Made by a program: the position numbers and the translations under genes. Shown here piece by piece: positions 23,086 to 31,973 of a DNA stretch of 32,955 nucleotides. Positions within the stretch are counted from its first letter, which is position 1; every line of letters begins with the position of its first letter. The notes beneath the pieces were generated by a model. That model was not told the origin of the DNA, searched no databases, and saw only the letters and a program-made list of their open reading frames with translations. The DNA is taken from assembly GCA_024401715.1 (NCBI GenBank), contig JAKSKO010000022.1:1-32955 (forward strand). The letters run 5' to 3'. This stretch comes from Bacteroidales bacterium. Lineage in GTDB: Bacteria; Bacteroidota; Bacteroidia; Bacteroidales; UBA932.

Positions 23086-24204
23086 ATGCAGATTATAGAA
23101 GTAAAAACACGCAGGGAATTGAGGAAGTTCGTTGAATTTCCGGATAAATTGTATGCCGAGTGCCCGCAATATGTACCTGCATTGCATAAGGACCAGATTG
23201 AAACCCTGGAGTCCTATCCTGCAAAGGAATACTGCAAGCAGAAACTGTGGATGGCAGTGGACGAAAAAGGCAACGTCTATGGCCGCATATGCGCGATAGT
23301 GAATCCGCGCTACAACGAGCTGTACGGCAAGAAATGCTGCCGTTTCGGCTGGTTTGACGTGGTGGATGACTACGATCTTGCGCTGGAGCTTGTGCGCACG
23401 GCATCGAACTGGGCGAAGGCCCAGGGCATGACCCAGATCCACGGTCCTCTCTTCTATAACACCATGGGCAAGCAGGGAATGCTTGTGGAGGGTTTCCAGA
23501 ACACCCCTCAGTTCAACACCATCTACAACCATCCGTATTATCCGGAATTCCTGGAGAGGATGGGCTTTGTGAAGGAATGCGACTGGGTGCAGTACAAGGT
23601 GCTTGACAATATCGCCACAGATAGGGTGAGGATGATTTCGCAGCGTCTTCAGGAAAGGTACAAGCTGCATGCCGTGCCTGTGGAGGAATATGTGAAGGAC
23701 AGCGCCAGGGTGGAACAGTTTTTGAAATCCTACAGCGAGATCTTCTCCCGTTCCGTGTATAATTTCATCCCTCTCACGGAAAGTGAGATGAAGGCCGAAG
23801 CCGCCGCTTTCATCCCTATGCTGCGCAATGAATACTGCGCTATCATCTGTGACGAAAACGGAGACCTTGCCGGTTTCGGAATATGCATGCCAAGCGTAAG
23901 CGAGGCGTTCAAGAAGGCGAAGGGCAGGCTTTTCCCAACGGGCTGGTATCATATACTGAAGGCCATGAAAGGGGATGACAATCCTGTTTGCGACCTTATG
24001 CTTATGGGCGGGGCAGAGCAGTGGGAAGGCAAGGGAATTGCCGCTGTGATACATACCGTAAGCGCAGAGAACAGGAAGAACCTGCATATCGAATACAATA
24101 TTACGAACCCCCAGATAGAAACCAACAGCGCCGCAAAGGTGTGGGCTTCATACAACAGCGAGCTTTACAACAGACGCAGGTGCTATATAAAAGATATTGA
24201 CTAA
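23086..24204 (+). CDS. GNAT-like N-acetyltransferase family protein, unknown substrate
   Basis: A protein of about 372 residues beginning [22 protein letters not shown] 23080 is an alternative two codons earlier. It resembles the GNAT-fold proteins of about 370-380 residues found widely in Bacteroidetes. The N-terminal half has [20 protein letters not shown] and [17 protein letters not shown], the middle [20 protein letters not shown] and [17 protein letters not shown]. The C-terminal half resembles a second acetyltransferase-like fold ([20 protein letters not shown]). No classical acetyl-CoA P-loop is evident, so enzymatic activity is uncertain. The -7 box ends at 23078, so the mRNA may be almost leaderless. 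Its stop overlaps prfA by one base. Confidence 0.7.
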   Translation: MQIIEVKTRRELRKFVEFPDKLYAECPQYVPALHKDQIETLESYPAKEYCKQKLWMAVDEKGNVYGRICAIVNPRYNELYGKKCCRFGWFDVVDDYDLALELVRTASNWAKAQGMTQIHGPLFYNTMGKQGMLVEGFQNTPQFNTIYNHPYYPEFLERMGFVKECDWVQYKVLDNIATDRVRMISQRLQERYKLHAVPVEEYVKDSARVEQFLKSYSEIFSRSVYNFIPLTESEMKAEAAAFIPMLRNEYCAIICDENGDLAGFGICMPSVSEAFKKAKGRLFPTGWYHILKAMKGDDNPVCDLMLMGGAEQWEGKGIAAVIHTVSAENRKNLHIEYNITNPQIETNSAAKVWASYNSELYNRRRCYIKDID

Positions 24205-25289
24205 TGGCAGAGAATTCTCTACTTGAAAAAATCCTGGGACTACAGGAGAAACACGAATCGCTTCAGGCTCAGCTTTCAGAGCCGGCTATCATTTCGGATA
24301 TGAAGAAATATATACAGCTGAACCGGGAGTACAAGGAACTGGACCCGGTTATTGCTGCCGGCAATGAATACAAGAGGCTGGTGGAAAGCCTGGAAATGGC
24401 AAAGGAAATTCTTGCCACAGAGAAAGATGAGGACCTTCGCGAGATGGCGAAGGAGGAGATTGCGGAGATAGAGCCGAAACTTCCTGCGATGGAGGAGAAT
24501 ATCAAGATCCTCCTCATCCCTGCCGATCCGGAGGATGCAAAGAATGCCATCCTGGAGATACGTGGCGGCGCAGGCGGCGACGAGGCTGCCATCTTTGCAG
24601 GAGACCTTTTCCGCATGTACACCAAATATTTCGAGACCAAGGGCTGGAAGATGGAGGTTACAGACTTCAGCGAGGGCGCAGCAGGCGGATACAAGCTGGT
24701 TATCTGCAAGGTTAGCGGAGACCATGTATACGGCACCCTCAAATATGAATCGGGTGTACACCGCGTGCAGCGTGTGCCTCAGACCGAAACCCAGGGACGC
24801 GTGCAGACATCGGCCGCATCCGTTGCGGTTCTTCCGGAGGCCGACGAGTTTGACGTGGAGCTTAACATGAACGATATCCGCAAGGATACCTTCTGTTCAT
24901 CCGGCCCTGGCGGACAGAGCGTGAACACCACCTACTCTGCAATACGCCTCACCCACATCCCTTCTGGTATCGTGGTTCAGTGCCAGGACGAGAAATCACA
25001 GCTGAAGAACTTCGACAAAGCCCTTGCCGAGCTTCGTACACGTCTGTACAACCTGGAGTACAGCAAATATCTGGACAGCATTTCAGCAAAACGCAAATCA
25101 ATGGTGTCTACGGGAGACCGAAGTGCCAAGATTCGTACATACAACTATCCGCAGAGCCGTGTTACAGACCATAGAATCAACTGGACCATGTACAATCTTC
25201 CTGTGTTCATGGACGGCGATATCCAGGAGGTTATAGACCAGCTGCAGATTGCAGAGAATGCAGAACGTTTGAAATCGGCGGGAGAATAA
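24204..25289 (+). CDS. prfA: Peptide chain release factor 1
   Basis: A 361-residue RF1, which ends translation at UAA and UAG. The stop-codon-reading PxT motif is PQT (192-194) inside [19 protein letters not shown], distinguishing it from RF2 (SPF). The peptidyl-transferase motif GGQ is at 236-238 ([18 protein letters not shown]). The N-terminal helical domain (about 1-100) and full length are typical. It is coupled to the gene before it (TAATG, one-base overlap) and followed by trxB after 4 bp, although the three jobs are unrelated. Confidence 0.97.
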   Translation: MAENSLLEKILGLQEKHESLQAQLSEPAIISDMKKYIQLNREYKELDPVIAAGNEYKRLVESLEMAKEILATEKDEDLREMAKEEIAEIEPKLPAMEENIKILLIPADPEDAKNAILEIRGGAGGDEAAIFAGDLFRMYTKYFETKGWKMEVTDFSEGAAGGYKLVICKVSGDHVYGTLKYESGVHRVQRVPQTETQGRVQTSAASVAVLPEADEFDVELNMNDIRKDTFCSSGPGGQSVNTTYSAIRLTHIPSGIVVQCQDEKSQLKNFDKALAELRTRLYNLEYSKYLDSISAKRKSMVSTGDRSAKIRTYNYPQSRVTDHRINWTMYNLPVFMDGDIQEVIDQLQIAENAERLKSAGE

Positions 25290-25293
25290 TATC

Positions 25294-26223
25294 ATGAAGA
25301 GAAATTGCGTTATCATAGGCGGCGGCCCTGCAGGCTATACTGCAGCAATCTACGCACAGCGCGCCGGCCTTCAGCCTGTGCTTTTCGAGGGCATGCTTCC
25401 GGGCGGCCAGCTTACAACCACAACTCATGTTGCCAACTATCCCGGCTTTGCCGATGGCATTGATGCCAACGCGCTGATGCAGGCAATGCGCGCCCAGGCC
25501 GAAAATCTTGGCGCCGAGCTTCGCGGCGGTATCGTAACAGGCGTTGAGGCCCAGGGCAATGATTATAAAGTCACCCTTGACGGAGGCGAGACAATCGTTA
25601 CCAAAACCGTTGTCATCGCAACCGGTGCATCGGCCAAATATCTGGGCTTGCCTTCAGAGGAGAAATACAAGGGACTTGGCGTTAGTGCCTGCGCAACTTG
25701 TGACGGCTTTTTCTATCGCAGGAAGACTGTGGCTGTCGTTGGCGGCGGAGACACCGCATGTGAGGAGGCAACCTATCTTGCAAGCCTGTGCAAGAAAGTG
25801 TACATGATTGTCCGCAGAAATGTACTGCGTGCTTCGGAGGCCATGCAGAAACGTGTGTTCGAGACAGAGAACATAGAGGTTCTGTGGGAGTGCAGCACCA
25901 AGGAGATTCTGGGAGATGAGTACGGAGTTACAGGTGCAAGGCTTCAGCGCAAGGACGGCGAGGTCTTTGATGTGCAGCTGGACGGTTTCTTCCTGGGAAT
26001 AGGTCACCATCCGAATTCGGACCTTTTCCATGCTCTTGTTGAAGTGGATGAGAACGGCTATATCAGAACAGCGGCCGATTGCACCAGAACCACTGCGAAG
26101 GGTATCTTCGCGGCAGGCGATGTGCAGGATACAAGATACAGACAGGCAATTACAGCGGCGGCAAGCGGTGCGCAGGCTGCCATGGATGTAAAAGCATATT
26201 TGGACAGTGAATATGAAAAATAG
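25294..26223 (+). CDS. trxB: Thioredoxin-disulfide reductase
   Basis: A 309-residue FAD/NADPH thioredoxin reductase that keeps cytoplasmic thioredoxin reduced. The FAD site is VIIGGGPAGYTAAIYAQRAG (6-25), the redox pair is C133 and C136 in SACATCDGFF, and the NADPH site is VAVVGGGDTACEEATYLA. The C-terminal FAD segment reads GIFAAGDVQDTRYRQAITAA. The length is normal. The 3' end overlaps the bamD start by 11 bp. Confidence 0.97.
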   Translation: MKRNCVIIGGGPAGYTAAIYAQRAGLQPVLFEGMLPGGQLTTTTHVANYPGFADGIDANALMQAMRAQAENLGAELRGGIVTGVEAQGNDYKVTLDGGETIVTKTVVIATGASAKYLGLPSEEKYKGLGVSACATCDGFFYRRKTVAVVGGGDTACEEATYLASLCKKVYMIVRRNVLRASEAMQKRVFETENIEVLWECSTKEILGDEYGVTGARLQRKDGEVFDVQLDGFFLGIGHHPNSDLFHALVEVDENGYIRTAADCTRTTAKGIFAAGDVQDTRYRQAITAAASGAQAAMDVKAYLDSEYEK

Positions 26224-27142
26224 GTTTTTTCTGCTTTCTATTTTTGCTCTCATGGCCCTTGCGGGCTGCAGGACGCAGTTTGATGCTATGCTTGCAAGCA
26301 ATGATGTGGATGGGAAATATGAAGAGGCTTTCCGCCTTTTCAACATGAAAAAATACAAGAAGTCAGCGGCTTTGTTCGAGTCCCTGTCTTTGCAGACTTC
26401 AGGCACGGAGCGTGACGATACCGTGCGTTACTATTGGGCTCTTAGCAACTACAAGAATCAGGACTATGTTACGGCGGAGGCTAACTTCGGCAGTTTCCTG
26501 GATCTTTATTCGCGCAGCCCCTTCACATCGGACAGCCGCTTCCTGAAGATAGACTGTATGTACAGAAGCACATACAGATGGGAATTGGACCAGAATCCTA
26601 CCAATATGGCCATATTCGCCATAAGGGAGTATATCTCTGAATTCCCGGAATCCGGTAACGTGCCGGTGTGTGAGCTTATGCTGGACGAGCTTCAGGACCG
26701 ATTGGACCGCAAGGAATTCGAGAACGCCCACCTCTATTACAAGATGGAGGACTATATCGCAGCCAAGACTGCTTTCAAGAACGTGCTGAAGGATCATCCG
26801 GACAACCGCTACAGGGAAGAGGTTCTTTACTTCCTTGCAAAATCCAGCTACAAATATGCCCAGAACAGTGTTTCCATGAAGCAGAAGGACAGGTATATGG
26901 ATTTTGTGGACCATTACTATAATTTCATAGGTGAGCTGCCGGATTCCAAGTACCGTCCGGATCTGGACCAGATGTATGCAAGGTATCAGCGCAGCACGGG
27001 TGTGGCCACTGCCAGCCGCAAGGATCTTAGCGCCGAGAGAAAGGCCGACAAGAATGCCGACCGCATCATACGCAAGGAGGAAAAGCAGATAAGGAAGGAG
27101 AAATATGCCAAGGAGAAGGAAAGGAAACAGAAACTGAAATAA
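26213..27142 (+). CDS. bamD: Outer-membrane assembly lipoprotein BamD
   Basis: A lipoprotein of about 309 residues of the BamD/YfiO family, part of the BAM complex that inserts outer-membrane barrels. The signal peptide ends in a lipobox LAGC (C19). TPR-like repeats follow: YEEAFRLFNMKKYKKSAALF, YYWALSNYKNQDYVTAEANF and YKMEDYIAAKTAFKNVLKDH. The last 40 residues are highly charged and Lys/Glu/Arg-rich. I chose ATG 26213; a GTG at 26207 would add two residues. It overlaps trxB by 11 bp. The omega-like rpoZ follows after a 91-bp spacer. Confidence 0.92.
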   Translation: MKNRFFLLSIFALMALAGCRTQFDAMLASNDVDGKYEEAFRLFNMKKYKKSAALFESLSLQTSGTERDDTVRYYWALSNYKNQDYVTAEANFGSFLDLYSRSPFTSDSRFLKIDCMYRSTYRWELDQNPTNMAIFAIREYISEFPESGNVPVCELMLDELQDRLDRKEFENAHLYYKMEDYIAAKTAFKNVLKDHPDNRYREEVLYFLAKSSYKYAQNSVSMKQKDRYMDFVDHYYNFIGELPDSKYRPDLDQMYARYQRSTGVATASRKDLSAERKADKNADRIIRKEEKQIRKEKYAKEKERKQKLK

Positions 27143-27166
27143 ATTTCCTCCGGAGAATACGAAATT
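27140..27166 (+). terminator. Weak hairpin after bamD
   Basis: AAATTTC (27140-27146) pairs with GAAATTT (27160-27166), with the self-complementary CTCCGGAG between them. No T-run follows, so it is at best an inefficient terminator or a processing site between bamD and rpoZ. Confidence 0.3.
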
Positions 27167-27169
27167 TTG

Positions 27170-27210
27170 AAACTCTCTGCATGTTTATGTTGTATAATAA
27201 TGTAGAGAGT
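27170..27210 (+). promoter_or_regulatory. Inverted repeat in the leader of the omega-like gene
   Basis: AACTCTCT (27170-27177) pairs with AGAGAGTT (27203-27210). With the neighbouring GCAT/ATGT the stem reaches 12 bp, including one G-U pair, around a loop of about 17 nt. AATTTTTAAAG follows, and the ATG is 24 bp downstream. It could be a terminator/attenuator or a regulator site before rpoZ. No TAnnTTTG promoter is visible in this spacer. Confidence 0.45.
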
Positions 27211-27233
27211 TAATTTTTAAAGATAAAATAATT

Positions 27234-27560
27234 ATGTCAGCAGAAAAGAAAATACCTGTAAACACACAGACCCGCGACCTTTGCGATTTTGCCGCACCTA
27301 CAGGTAACATTTACGAAACAGTGGTTATCCTTTCAAAACGCAGCAACCAGATTGCCCTTGCAGAGAAGAAAGAGCTTAACGAGTATCTGGACGCAGTGAA
27401 GAGCGAGCGCGATACCATGGAGGAGATTGTGGAGAACCGTGAGCAGATTGACGTTTCAAAACGTTTCGAGCGCCGTCCGAAACCATCTCTGCGCGCAATT
27501 GCAGAGTTCGAGGAAGGACAGATCTTCTATGAGGATATCAAAGGAAACGACGAGTTCTAG
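27234..27560 (+). CDS. rpoZ: RNA polymerase omega-like subunit (Rpb6 family)
   Basis: A 108-residue protein matching the Bacteroidetes form of the RNA polymerase omega/Rpb6 subunit, which helps fold and assemble the beta' subunit. Recognisable parts are the N-terminal NTQTRDLCDFAAPTGNIYET, the helix VVILSKRSNQIALAEKKELN, and the tail FERRPKPSLRAIAEFEEGQI. It lies between bamD and recN, a neighbourhood typical of Bacteroidetes. A stem-loop lies in its leader. Confidence 0.85.
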   Translation: MSAEKKIPVNTQTRDLCDFAAPTGNIYETVVILSKRSNQIALAEKKELNEYLDAVKSERDTMEEIVENREQIDVSKRFERRPKPSLRAIAEFEEGQIFYEDIKGNDEF

Positions 27561-27570
27561 TTTGAAATAG

Positions 27571-29232
27571 GTGCTGAAGTCACTTCATATAAGCAATTTT
27601 GTTCTGATAGACCATCTGGATATTGATTTTCCGGATGGTCTGGTTATCATTTCCGGTCCCACCGGTGCCGGCAAGTCTATCCTTATAGGGGCCCTTGGCC
27701 TTCTTACGGGACGCAAGGCGGATGCGGGAGCGATATCGGAAAATGCCGACAGCTGTGTTGTGGAGGGGGAGTTCTTCACTCCTGACACGAAACTGGAAGC
27801 ATTCTGCAACGAGAACGATATTGAATATGAGGGCGGCAATTTCACCGTAAGGAGGACTGTTGCAAAAAGCGGCCGCAGCCGTGCCTTTATAAACGACACT
27901 CCCGTAAGCCTTCCCGTGCTGGAGGAGTTCGGGGCGTCCATCGTGGACATTCATTCACAGCACGATACCCTGCTTCTTACATCCAAGGCATATCAGCTTT
28001 CCATCCTGGACAGTTTTGCGGACAATGGCCCTTTGCTATCGCAGTGTGCTGCCGCATTTGCCGCAGAGAAGGAACTGCGTGCGGAAATTGCCTTGGTGCA
28101 GTCTCGCATAAACAGAGCCAGGGAGGAAAGCGATTACAACACAGCCGTATATGAACAGCTGGAACAGGCCAAACTTAGGGAGGGAGAGCTGGAAGAGTTG
28201 GAGCAGGAACAGCTTCAGCTTTCAAATGCAGAACAGATAAAGGAGTTGATGGCCGGCGCAGCAGAACTTTTCGATCCCAGCGATGACAGCCGAAGCGGCG
28301 TGAACAATGACCTTCTCTCCGCTTTCAGGAATCTGGACAGACTGTCATCGTACATCAAGGGCTTTGACGATCTTGCCCGCCGTCTGGAAAGCGCGCGTCT
28401 GGAACTGAAGGATATCTCGGAAGAGATTTCAATGGCTAACGACAAACTTTCCTGCAGTCCGGAGCGTCTGCAGCAGGTGGATGACCGTCTGGGGCTTATT
28501 TACGGCCTTATGAAGCGCCACAAAGTGGAGAGCGAGGCGGAATTGATTCAGAAACGTGATTCCCTCAAGGACATCGTTCTTGGAAGCGAGGCTCTGGAAG
28601 AGCAGCTTTCATCCCTGCAGCAGAGGCATGGCAAGCTTAAGGAAGAACTTGAGTCCATTGCCGCCAGCCTGCATGAAAGAAGGGCAGCCAAGGCAGGTGA
28701 ATTTGCAGAGCATGTCATGCGTAATCTTTCCTTTATGGAATTGGACAGGGCCGTGTTCCGCATACAGCTTTCAGAGTGTGCAATGTCTTCAACGGGTAGC
28801 GATGAGGCGTCTTTCCTTTTCAGTTCTTCCGGTGTGAATCCCGTGCCTGTGGCAAAATGCGCATCTGGTGGAGAGCTAAGCCGTATAATGCTGTCTCTGA
28901 AACAGTTGATGAGCCGGTTTATGGCTATGCCTACAATGGTTTTTGATGAGATAGACACCGGTGTAAGCGGCAGCGTGGCAGACAAGATGGGCAGCGTGAT
29001 CTGCACCATGGGAGAAGGTATGCAGGTATTTGCAATCACACACCTTCCTCAGGTTGCGGCCAAGGGCGACGCCCACTATCTGGTGGAAAAGACCATTGCC
29101 GATAACGGTGCAAGCAGCAGCATCAAAAAACTCTCTGACGAGCAGAGAGTCCTTGAAATCGCCCGCATGTTAAGCGGTTCATCATTAAGCGAGGAGGCGG
29201 TGGCAAATGCGCGCCGGCTTCTGAAACGCTAA
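27571..29232 (+). CDS. recN: DNA repair protein RecN
   Basis: A 553-residue SMC-like ATPase acting in recombinational repair of double-strand breaks. Walker A is GPTGAGKS (29-36). The long middle part (about 160-390) is heptad-rich coiled coil. The ABC signature is CASGGELSRIMLSLKQL, Walker B is TMVFDEIDTGVSG, and the His-switch region reads FAITHLPQVAAKGD. The start must be GTG 27571, because a TAG stop sits directly before it in frame. The stop overlaps the convergent LysM gene, with the CTAA sequence serving both. Only 10 bp separate it from rpoZ. Confidence 0.95.
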   Translation: MLKSLHISNFVLIDHLDIDFPDGLVIISGPTGAGKSILIGALGLLTGRKADAGAISENADSCVVEGEFFTPDTKLEAFCNENDIEYEGGNFTVRRTVAKSGRSRAFINDTPVSLPVLEEFGASIVDIHSQHDTLLLTSKAYQLSILDSFADNGPLLSQCAAAFAAEKELRAEIALVQSRINRAREESDYNTAVYEQLEQAKLREGELEELEQEQLQLSNAEQIKELMAGAAELFDPSDDSRSGVNNDLLSAFRNLDRLSSYIKGFDDLARRLESARLELKDISEEISMANDKLSCSPERLQQVDDRLGLIYGLMKRHKVESEAELIQKRDSLKDIVLGSEALEEQLSSLQQRHGKLKEELESIAASLHERRAAKAGEFAEHVMRNLSFMELDRAVFRIQLSECAMSSTGSDEASFLFSSSGVNPVPVAKCASGGELSRIMLSLKQLMSRFMAMPTMVFDEIDTGVSGSVADKMGSVICTMGEGMQVFAITHLPQVAAKGDAHYLVEKTIADNGASSSIKKLSDEQRVLEIARMLSGSSLSEEAVANARRLLKR

Positions 29233-30521
29233 TTCTTTATCAGTCTTACGCTGTAATCACGGCAGTATTCCACTTTTCTGCCTGCCACATTCACAAGACC
29301 TCCGTTTTCCAGACGTTTCAGTTTGAAGCTGCTTTGCAGCAGATCCATCTGAGGAAGCTCAGTTATGTTTTCTTTCCATTGAGCACCCAGCTCGTGGCGT
29401 GTCTTTATAAGGAAATATGCAAGGTCGTGGCCCTGGAACGCAAACTGCCCTGGTTCCGTATTATAAAGGGCTCTGTATTTGTGGATGAAATCCAGGACAA
29501 CAGGGTCTGAATAGTCTATATAGTATGAACAAAGGGCGTGGATGTGTGCGCGGTGCAGGTTCTCTGTCGGGATGCTTTCATAGCTTGCAACCCTGCTGCC
29601 GGCAAAACACATGACGTTGCCCTTGCTTTCCTCAATACCCATGTTGCGTACAGCATTGTTCAGCGCAGCCTCGCTGTTGATTGCAAGAATTACCACGTTG
29701 AGACCTTCCTCCCTGTATGCAGTCTCCCAATTCTCTATCTCTCCCTGGACATCGCAATAGCAGACGCTGAAATTTATTCCGCTTTGTTCCAATGCGCTTG
29801 CAGTCTCTTCAAATGCTGTCTTGTCCTGGTTGCTGGTGATTATTATGTAATTGTCGCCTTTCACCTCCCGGATAGAGTTGCCATACTGGTCTGCCGCCGA
29901 TGCCGCGCTCTGCATCAACTGTGCATTCTCTTTTGCCAGAGCGGCGGTCTTGGGATCCAGAGGTGATACCAGTATGCTTTTTTCAGGGCATCTTTCAATA
30001 GCCTGCTGGAAATCCGCATAACGGAATGGGCCAATGATGATTTTGGAATCAATTTCGTCCTGTGATGCGAAATCCACCACATCCAGCTTGATGTCTATGC
30101 CCTGGTCGCCCAACTCTTTTGCGGCCATCAGAACGCCGCTGTAAAAATCCAGGACATTGTCTTTCTGTGCCTGACTGCCGCTGGCAAAGGGCAGAAGCAG
30201 GCCTAGTGAAATCTCCGGGCCTTCAGTTTCCTCCGCAGCGCAGGCAGGTTCTTCCTCCTTCAGGTCTTCTTCCTGCACCTGCTGTATGCTGTCTTCAACT
30301 GTCTGCCACTGGCTCTCACTGGTAGGGATAAGAAGCTGCTGGCGTACGGCAACCCCGTCCCCCTCAATCTTGTTAATGGCCTTGAGTACATCCACAGGAA
30401 CCCCGTATTTGGCGGAGATGCTCTTGAGGTCCTCGTACCATTTTACTGTATGTGTCTTAAAATCATCCTGCTGCGGATAAGCGAACAAAGCTATCCACAG
30501 CAGGAAAAACAAACGGGTCAT
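29229..30521 (-). CDS. LysM domain fused to periplasmic-binding-protein-like domain
   Basis: A 430-residue exported protein. After a short signal peptide (about 1-15) comes a LysM peptidoglycan-binding domain (about 22-67: YEDLKSISAKYGVPVDVLKA, then INKIEG and QQLLIPT). An acidic linker (about 70-98) leads to a type 1 periplasmic-binding-protein-like domain (about 100-415: ISLGLLLPFASGS, YSGVLMAAKELGDQGIDIKL, YIIITSNQDKTAFEETASAL, FAFQGHDLAYFLIKT). Similar LysM/PBP1 proteins occur across Bacteroidetes and recall the LpoA-type fold that stimulates peptidoglycan synthases. That role is inference. It starts 3 bp after ompH and converges on recN. Confidence 0.82.
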   Translation of the reverse strand: MTRLFFLLWIALFAYPQQDDFKTHTVKWYEDLKSISAKYGVPVDVLKAINKIEGDGVAVRQQLLIPTSESQWQTVEDSIQQVQEEDLKEEEPACAAEETEGPEISLGLLLPFASGSQAQKDNVLDFYSGVLMAAKELGDQGIDIKLDVVDFASQDEIDSKIIIGPFRYADFQQAIERCPEKSILVSPLDPKTAALAKENAQLMQSAASAADQYGNSIREVKGDNYIIITSNQDKTAFEETASALEQSGINFSVCYCDVQGEIENWETAYREEGLNVVILAINSEAALNNAVRNMGIEESKGNVMCFAGSRVASYESIPTENLHRAHIHALCSYYIDYSDPVVLDFIHKYRALYNTEPGQFAFQGHDLAYFLIKTRHELGAQWKENITELPQMDLLQSSFKLKRLENGGLVNVAGRKVEYCRDYSVRLIKN

Positions 30522-30524
30522 CCC

Positions 30525-31118
30525 TTATTCGGCTTTTTTGCTCTTAACGTACTCTTTGTTCAGACCTTCGATGATTTCGTCTGTGATGTTCAGGCTCTCG
30601 TCACCTGCGATTACAGGAACACCTGCCTGGTTTGTGAGGATCATGGCAAAGCCTTTCTCCTGGTTGTACTTCTCGATGTATGTTTTGATTGCATCGGCAA
30701 GAACATTCATCATAACCTGCTGCTCCTCCATGATTTCAGCCTGTTTCTGCTGTGCGAACTGCTGGAAAGCGGCGTCCTGCTCCTGGAGTTTCTGCTGCTG
30801 TGCCTGTGCTGCTGCGCTGGTCATGAGGCCTTTGTTGATTTTGTTCTGGAAGTCATTGATTGCGTTCTCCAGGTTTTTCTGGCGGCGTGTAACCTCCTGC
30901 TGGATTGTTGCAACTTTTGTTTCAACCTCGCTGCGTTTGTCGTTGGCCATGTCGTACTGCTCCAGCACGCGGTCAAGATCGAAGTAAACGATGCTGCCCT
31001 GGGCTGCCACTACGGTTCCCTCTGCAGCTTTTGCAGGGGTGTTGGCGGTGTTGTTGCATGATGAGAGGCAAACTGCTGAAAGAGCAAGGATGCTTGTGAG
31101 TGTAAAAATTTTCTTCAT
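30525..31118 (-). CDS. OmpH/Skp-family chaperone, predicted lipoprotein
   Basis: A 197-residue OmpH/Skp family protein. Skp proteins hold unfolded outer-membrane barrels in the periplasm. It has a long coiled-coil part (about 55-135, Gln/Lys/Glu-rich: KRSEVETKVATIQQEVTRRQ and onward) flanked by YFDLDRVLEQYDM and, at the C-terminus, YIEKYNQEKGFAMILTNQAG. The signal peptide ends LSSC (C21), a good lipobox, so the protein is predicted to be membrane-anchored, unlike soluble Skp. It precedes the LysM protein by 3 bp and follows pdxJ by 55 bp, with a -7 box in that spacer. Confidence 0.85.
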   Translation of the reverse strand: MKKIFTLTSILALSAVCLSSCNNTANTPAKAAEGTVVAAQGSIVYFDLDRVLEQYDMANDKRSEVETKVATIQQEVTRRQKNLENAINDFQNKINKGLMTSAAAQAQQQKLQEQDAAFQQFAQQKQAEIMEEQQVMMNVLADAIKTYIEKYNQEKGFAMILTNQAGVPVIAGDESLNITDEIIEGLNKEYVKSKKAE

Positions 31119-31157
31119 ATTACGTTATTGTCTTTAATTAGCTTGTTTACAAGAGTG

Positions 31158-31165
31158 CAAATATA
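31158..31165 (-). promoter_or_regulatory. Putative -7 box for ompH-LysM unit
   Basis: TATATTTG on the minus strand (31158-31165) matches TAnnTTTG. The start site would be near 31151, about 32 nt before the ompH ATG. The 5' leader contains the palindrome CTTGT-TT-ACAAG (31142-31153). No -33 TTTG was found. Confidence 0.45.
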
Positions 31166-31173
31166 AATAAAAT

Positions 31174-31887
31174 TTATTTAATCTGCTTAAGATATGCGTC
31201 AATGGTTTTCTCCAGACCCATGTAAAGCGCGTCACATATGATGGCATGTCCAATGGATACTTCGTCCGTCCATGGAATGCATTCTATGAAATACTTCAGG
31301 TTGTCCAGGTTGAGGTCGTGACCGGCGTTCAGGCCCAAACCGCATTCACGCGCCGCCTTTGCCGCTTCCACGTATGGTGCGATGGCTTGTTCCCTGTCCG
31401 ATGAATAATCACGCGCGTATGCTTCGGTGTAAAGTTCCACGCGGTCCGCACCGCATTTCGCGGCGCCGCGCACCATTTCGGGATCGGGGTCGACAAAAAT
31501 GGATGTACGTATGCCGGCACGGTGGAATTTTGCGCAGATTTCGGTTAGGAAGCTTCGGTTCCTGACGGTGTCCCAGCCCGCATTCGAAGTTATTGCATTC
31601 TCCGCATCGGGAACAAGCGTCACCTGGGCCGGTCTCACTTCAAGCACAAGGTCCACAAATGACTTGATTGGATTTCCTTCTATATTGAATTCCGTACCTA
31701 TCTCAGGCTTTATCTCCCTTACATCGCTGTAACGTATATGCCTCTGGTCCGGACGCGGATGTACCGTTATGCCTTCTGCACCGAACTTCTCACAATCTTT
31801 CGCACACTGCAGGACGTTGGGCATATTGCCTCCCCTGGCATTGCGAACTGTTGCTATTTTGTTGATGTTAACGCTTAATTTTGTCAT
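31174..31887 (-). CDS. pdxJ: Pyridoxine 5'-phosphate synthase
   Basis: A 237-residue PdxJ TIM-barrel enzyme that joins 1-deoxyxylulose 5-phosphate with 3-amino-2-oxopropyl phosphate to form pyridoxine 5'-phosphate (DXP-dependent vitamin B6 route). Typical segments are [77 protein letters not shown] and [16 protein letters not shown]. The length is normal. It is divergent from nadK across 86 bp that contains two -7 boxes. Confidence 0.97.
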   Translation of the reverse strand: MTKLSVNINKIATVRNARGGNMPNVLQCAKDCEKFGAEGITVHPRPDQRHIRYSDVREIKPEIGTEFNIEGNPIKSFVDLVLEVRPAQVTLVPDAENAITSNAGWDTVRNRSFLTEICAKFHRAGIRTSIFVDPDPEMVRGAAKCGADRVELYTEAYARDYSSDREQAIAPYVEAAKAARECGLGLNAGHDLNLDNLKYFIECIPWTDEVSIGHAIICDALYMGLEKTIDAYLKQIK

Positions 31888-31906
31888 CTTAGTGCTGTTT
31901 GAAATG

Positions 31907-31914
31907 CAAAAATA
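31907..31914 (-). promoter_or_regulatory. Putative -7 box of pdxJ
   Basis: TATTTTTG on the minus strand (31907-31914) matches TAnnTTTG. A TTG at 31937-31939 lies 22 bp upstream, slightly farther than the usual 19-21 bp. The start site would be near 31900, 13 nt before the pdxJ ATG. Confidence 0.5.
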
Positions 31915-31948
31915 CTTAATTATTACATAATTATTGCAAGAATAATGC

Positions 31949-31956
31949 TAAATTTG
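31949..31956 (+). promoter_or_regulatory. Putative -7 box of nadK
   Basis: TAAATTTG at 31949-31956 matches TAnnTTTG. The start site would be near 31963, about 11 nt before nadK ATG 31974. No -33 TTTG is visible at the usual distance. Confidence 0.5.
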
Positions 31957-31973
31957 GGAGTTTGAACGTCATT

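Noticed and set aside
23017-24087. 357-codon N-terminal extension of mazG
   Set aside because: The frame stays open upstream of mazG but is antisense to the GNAT-like gene and crosses the divergent promoter. MazG homologues start at the ATG near 23016.
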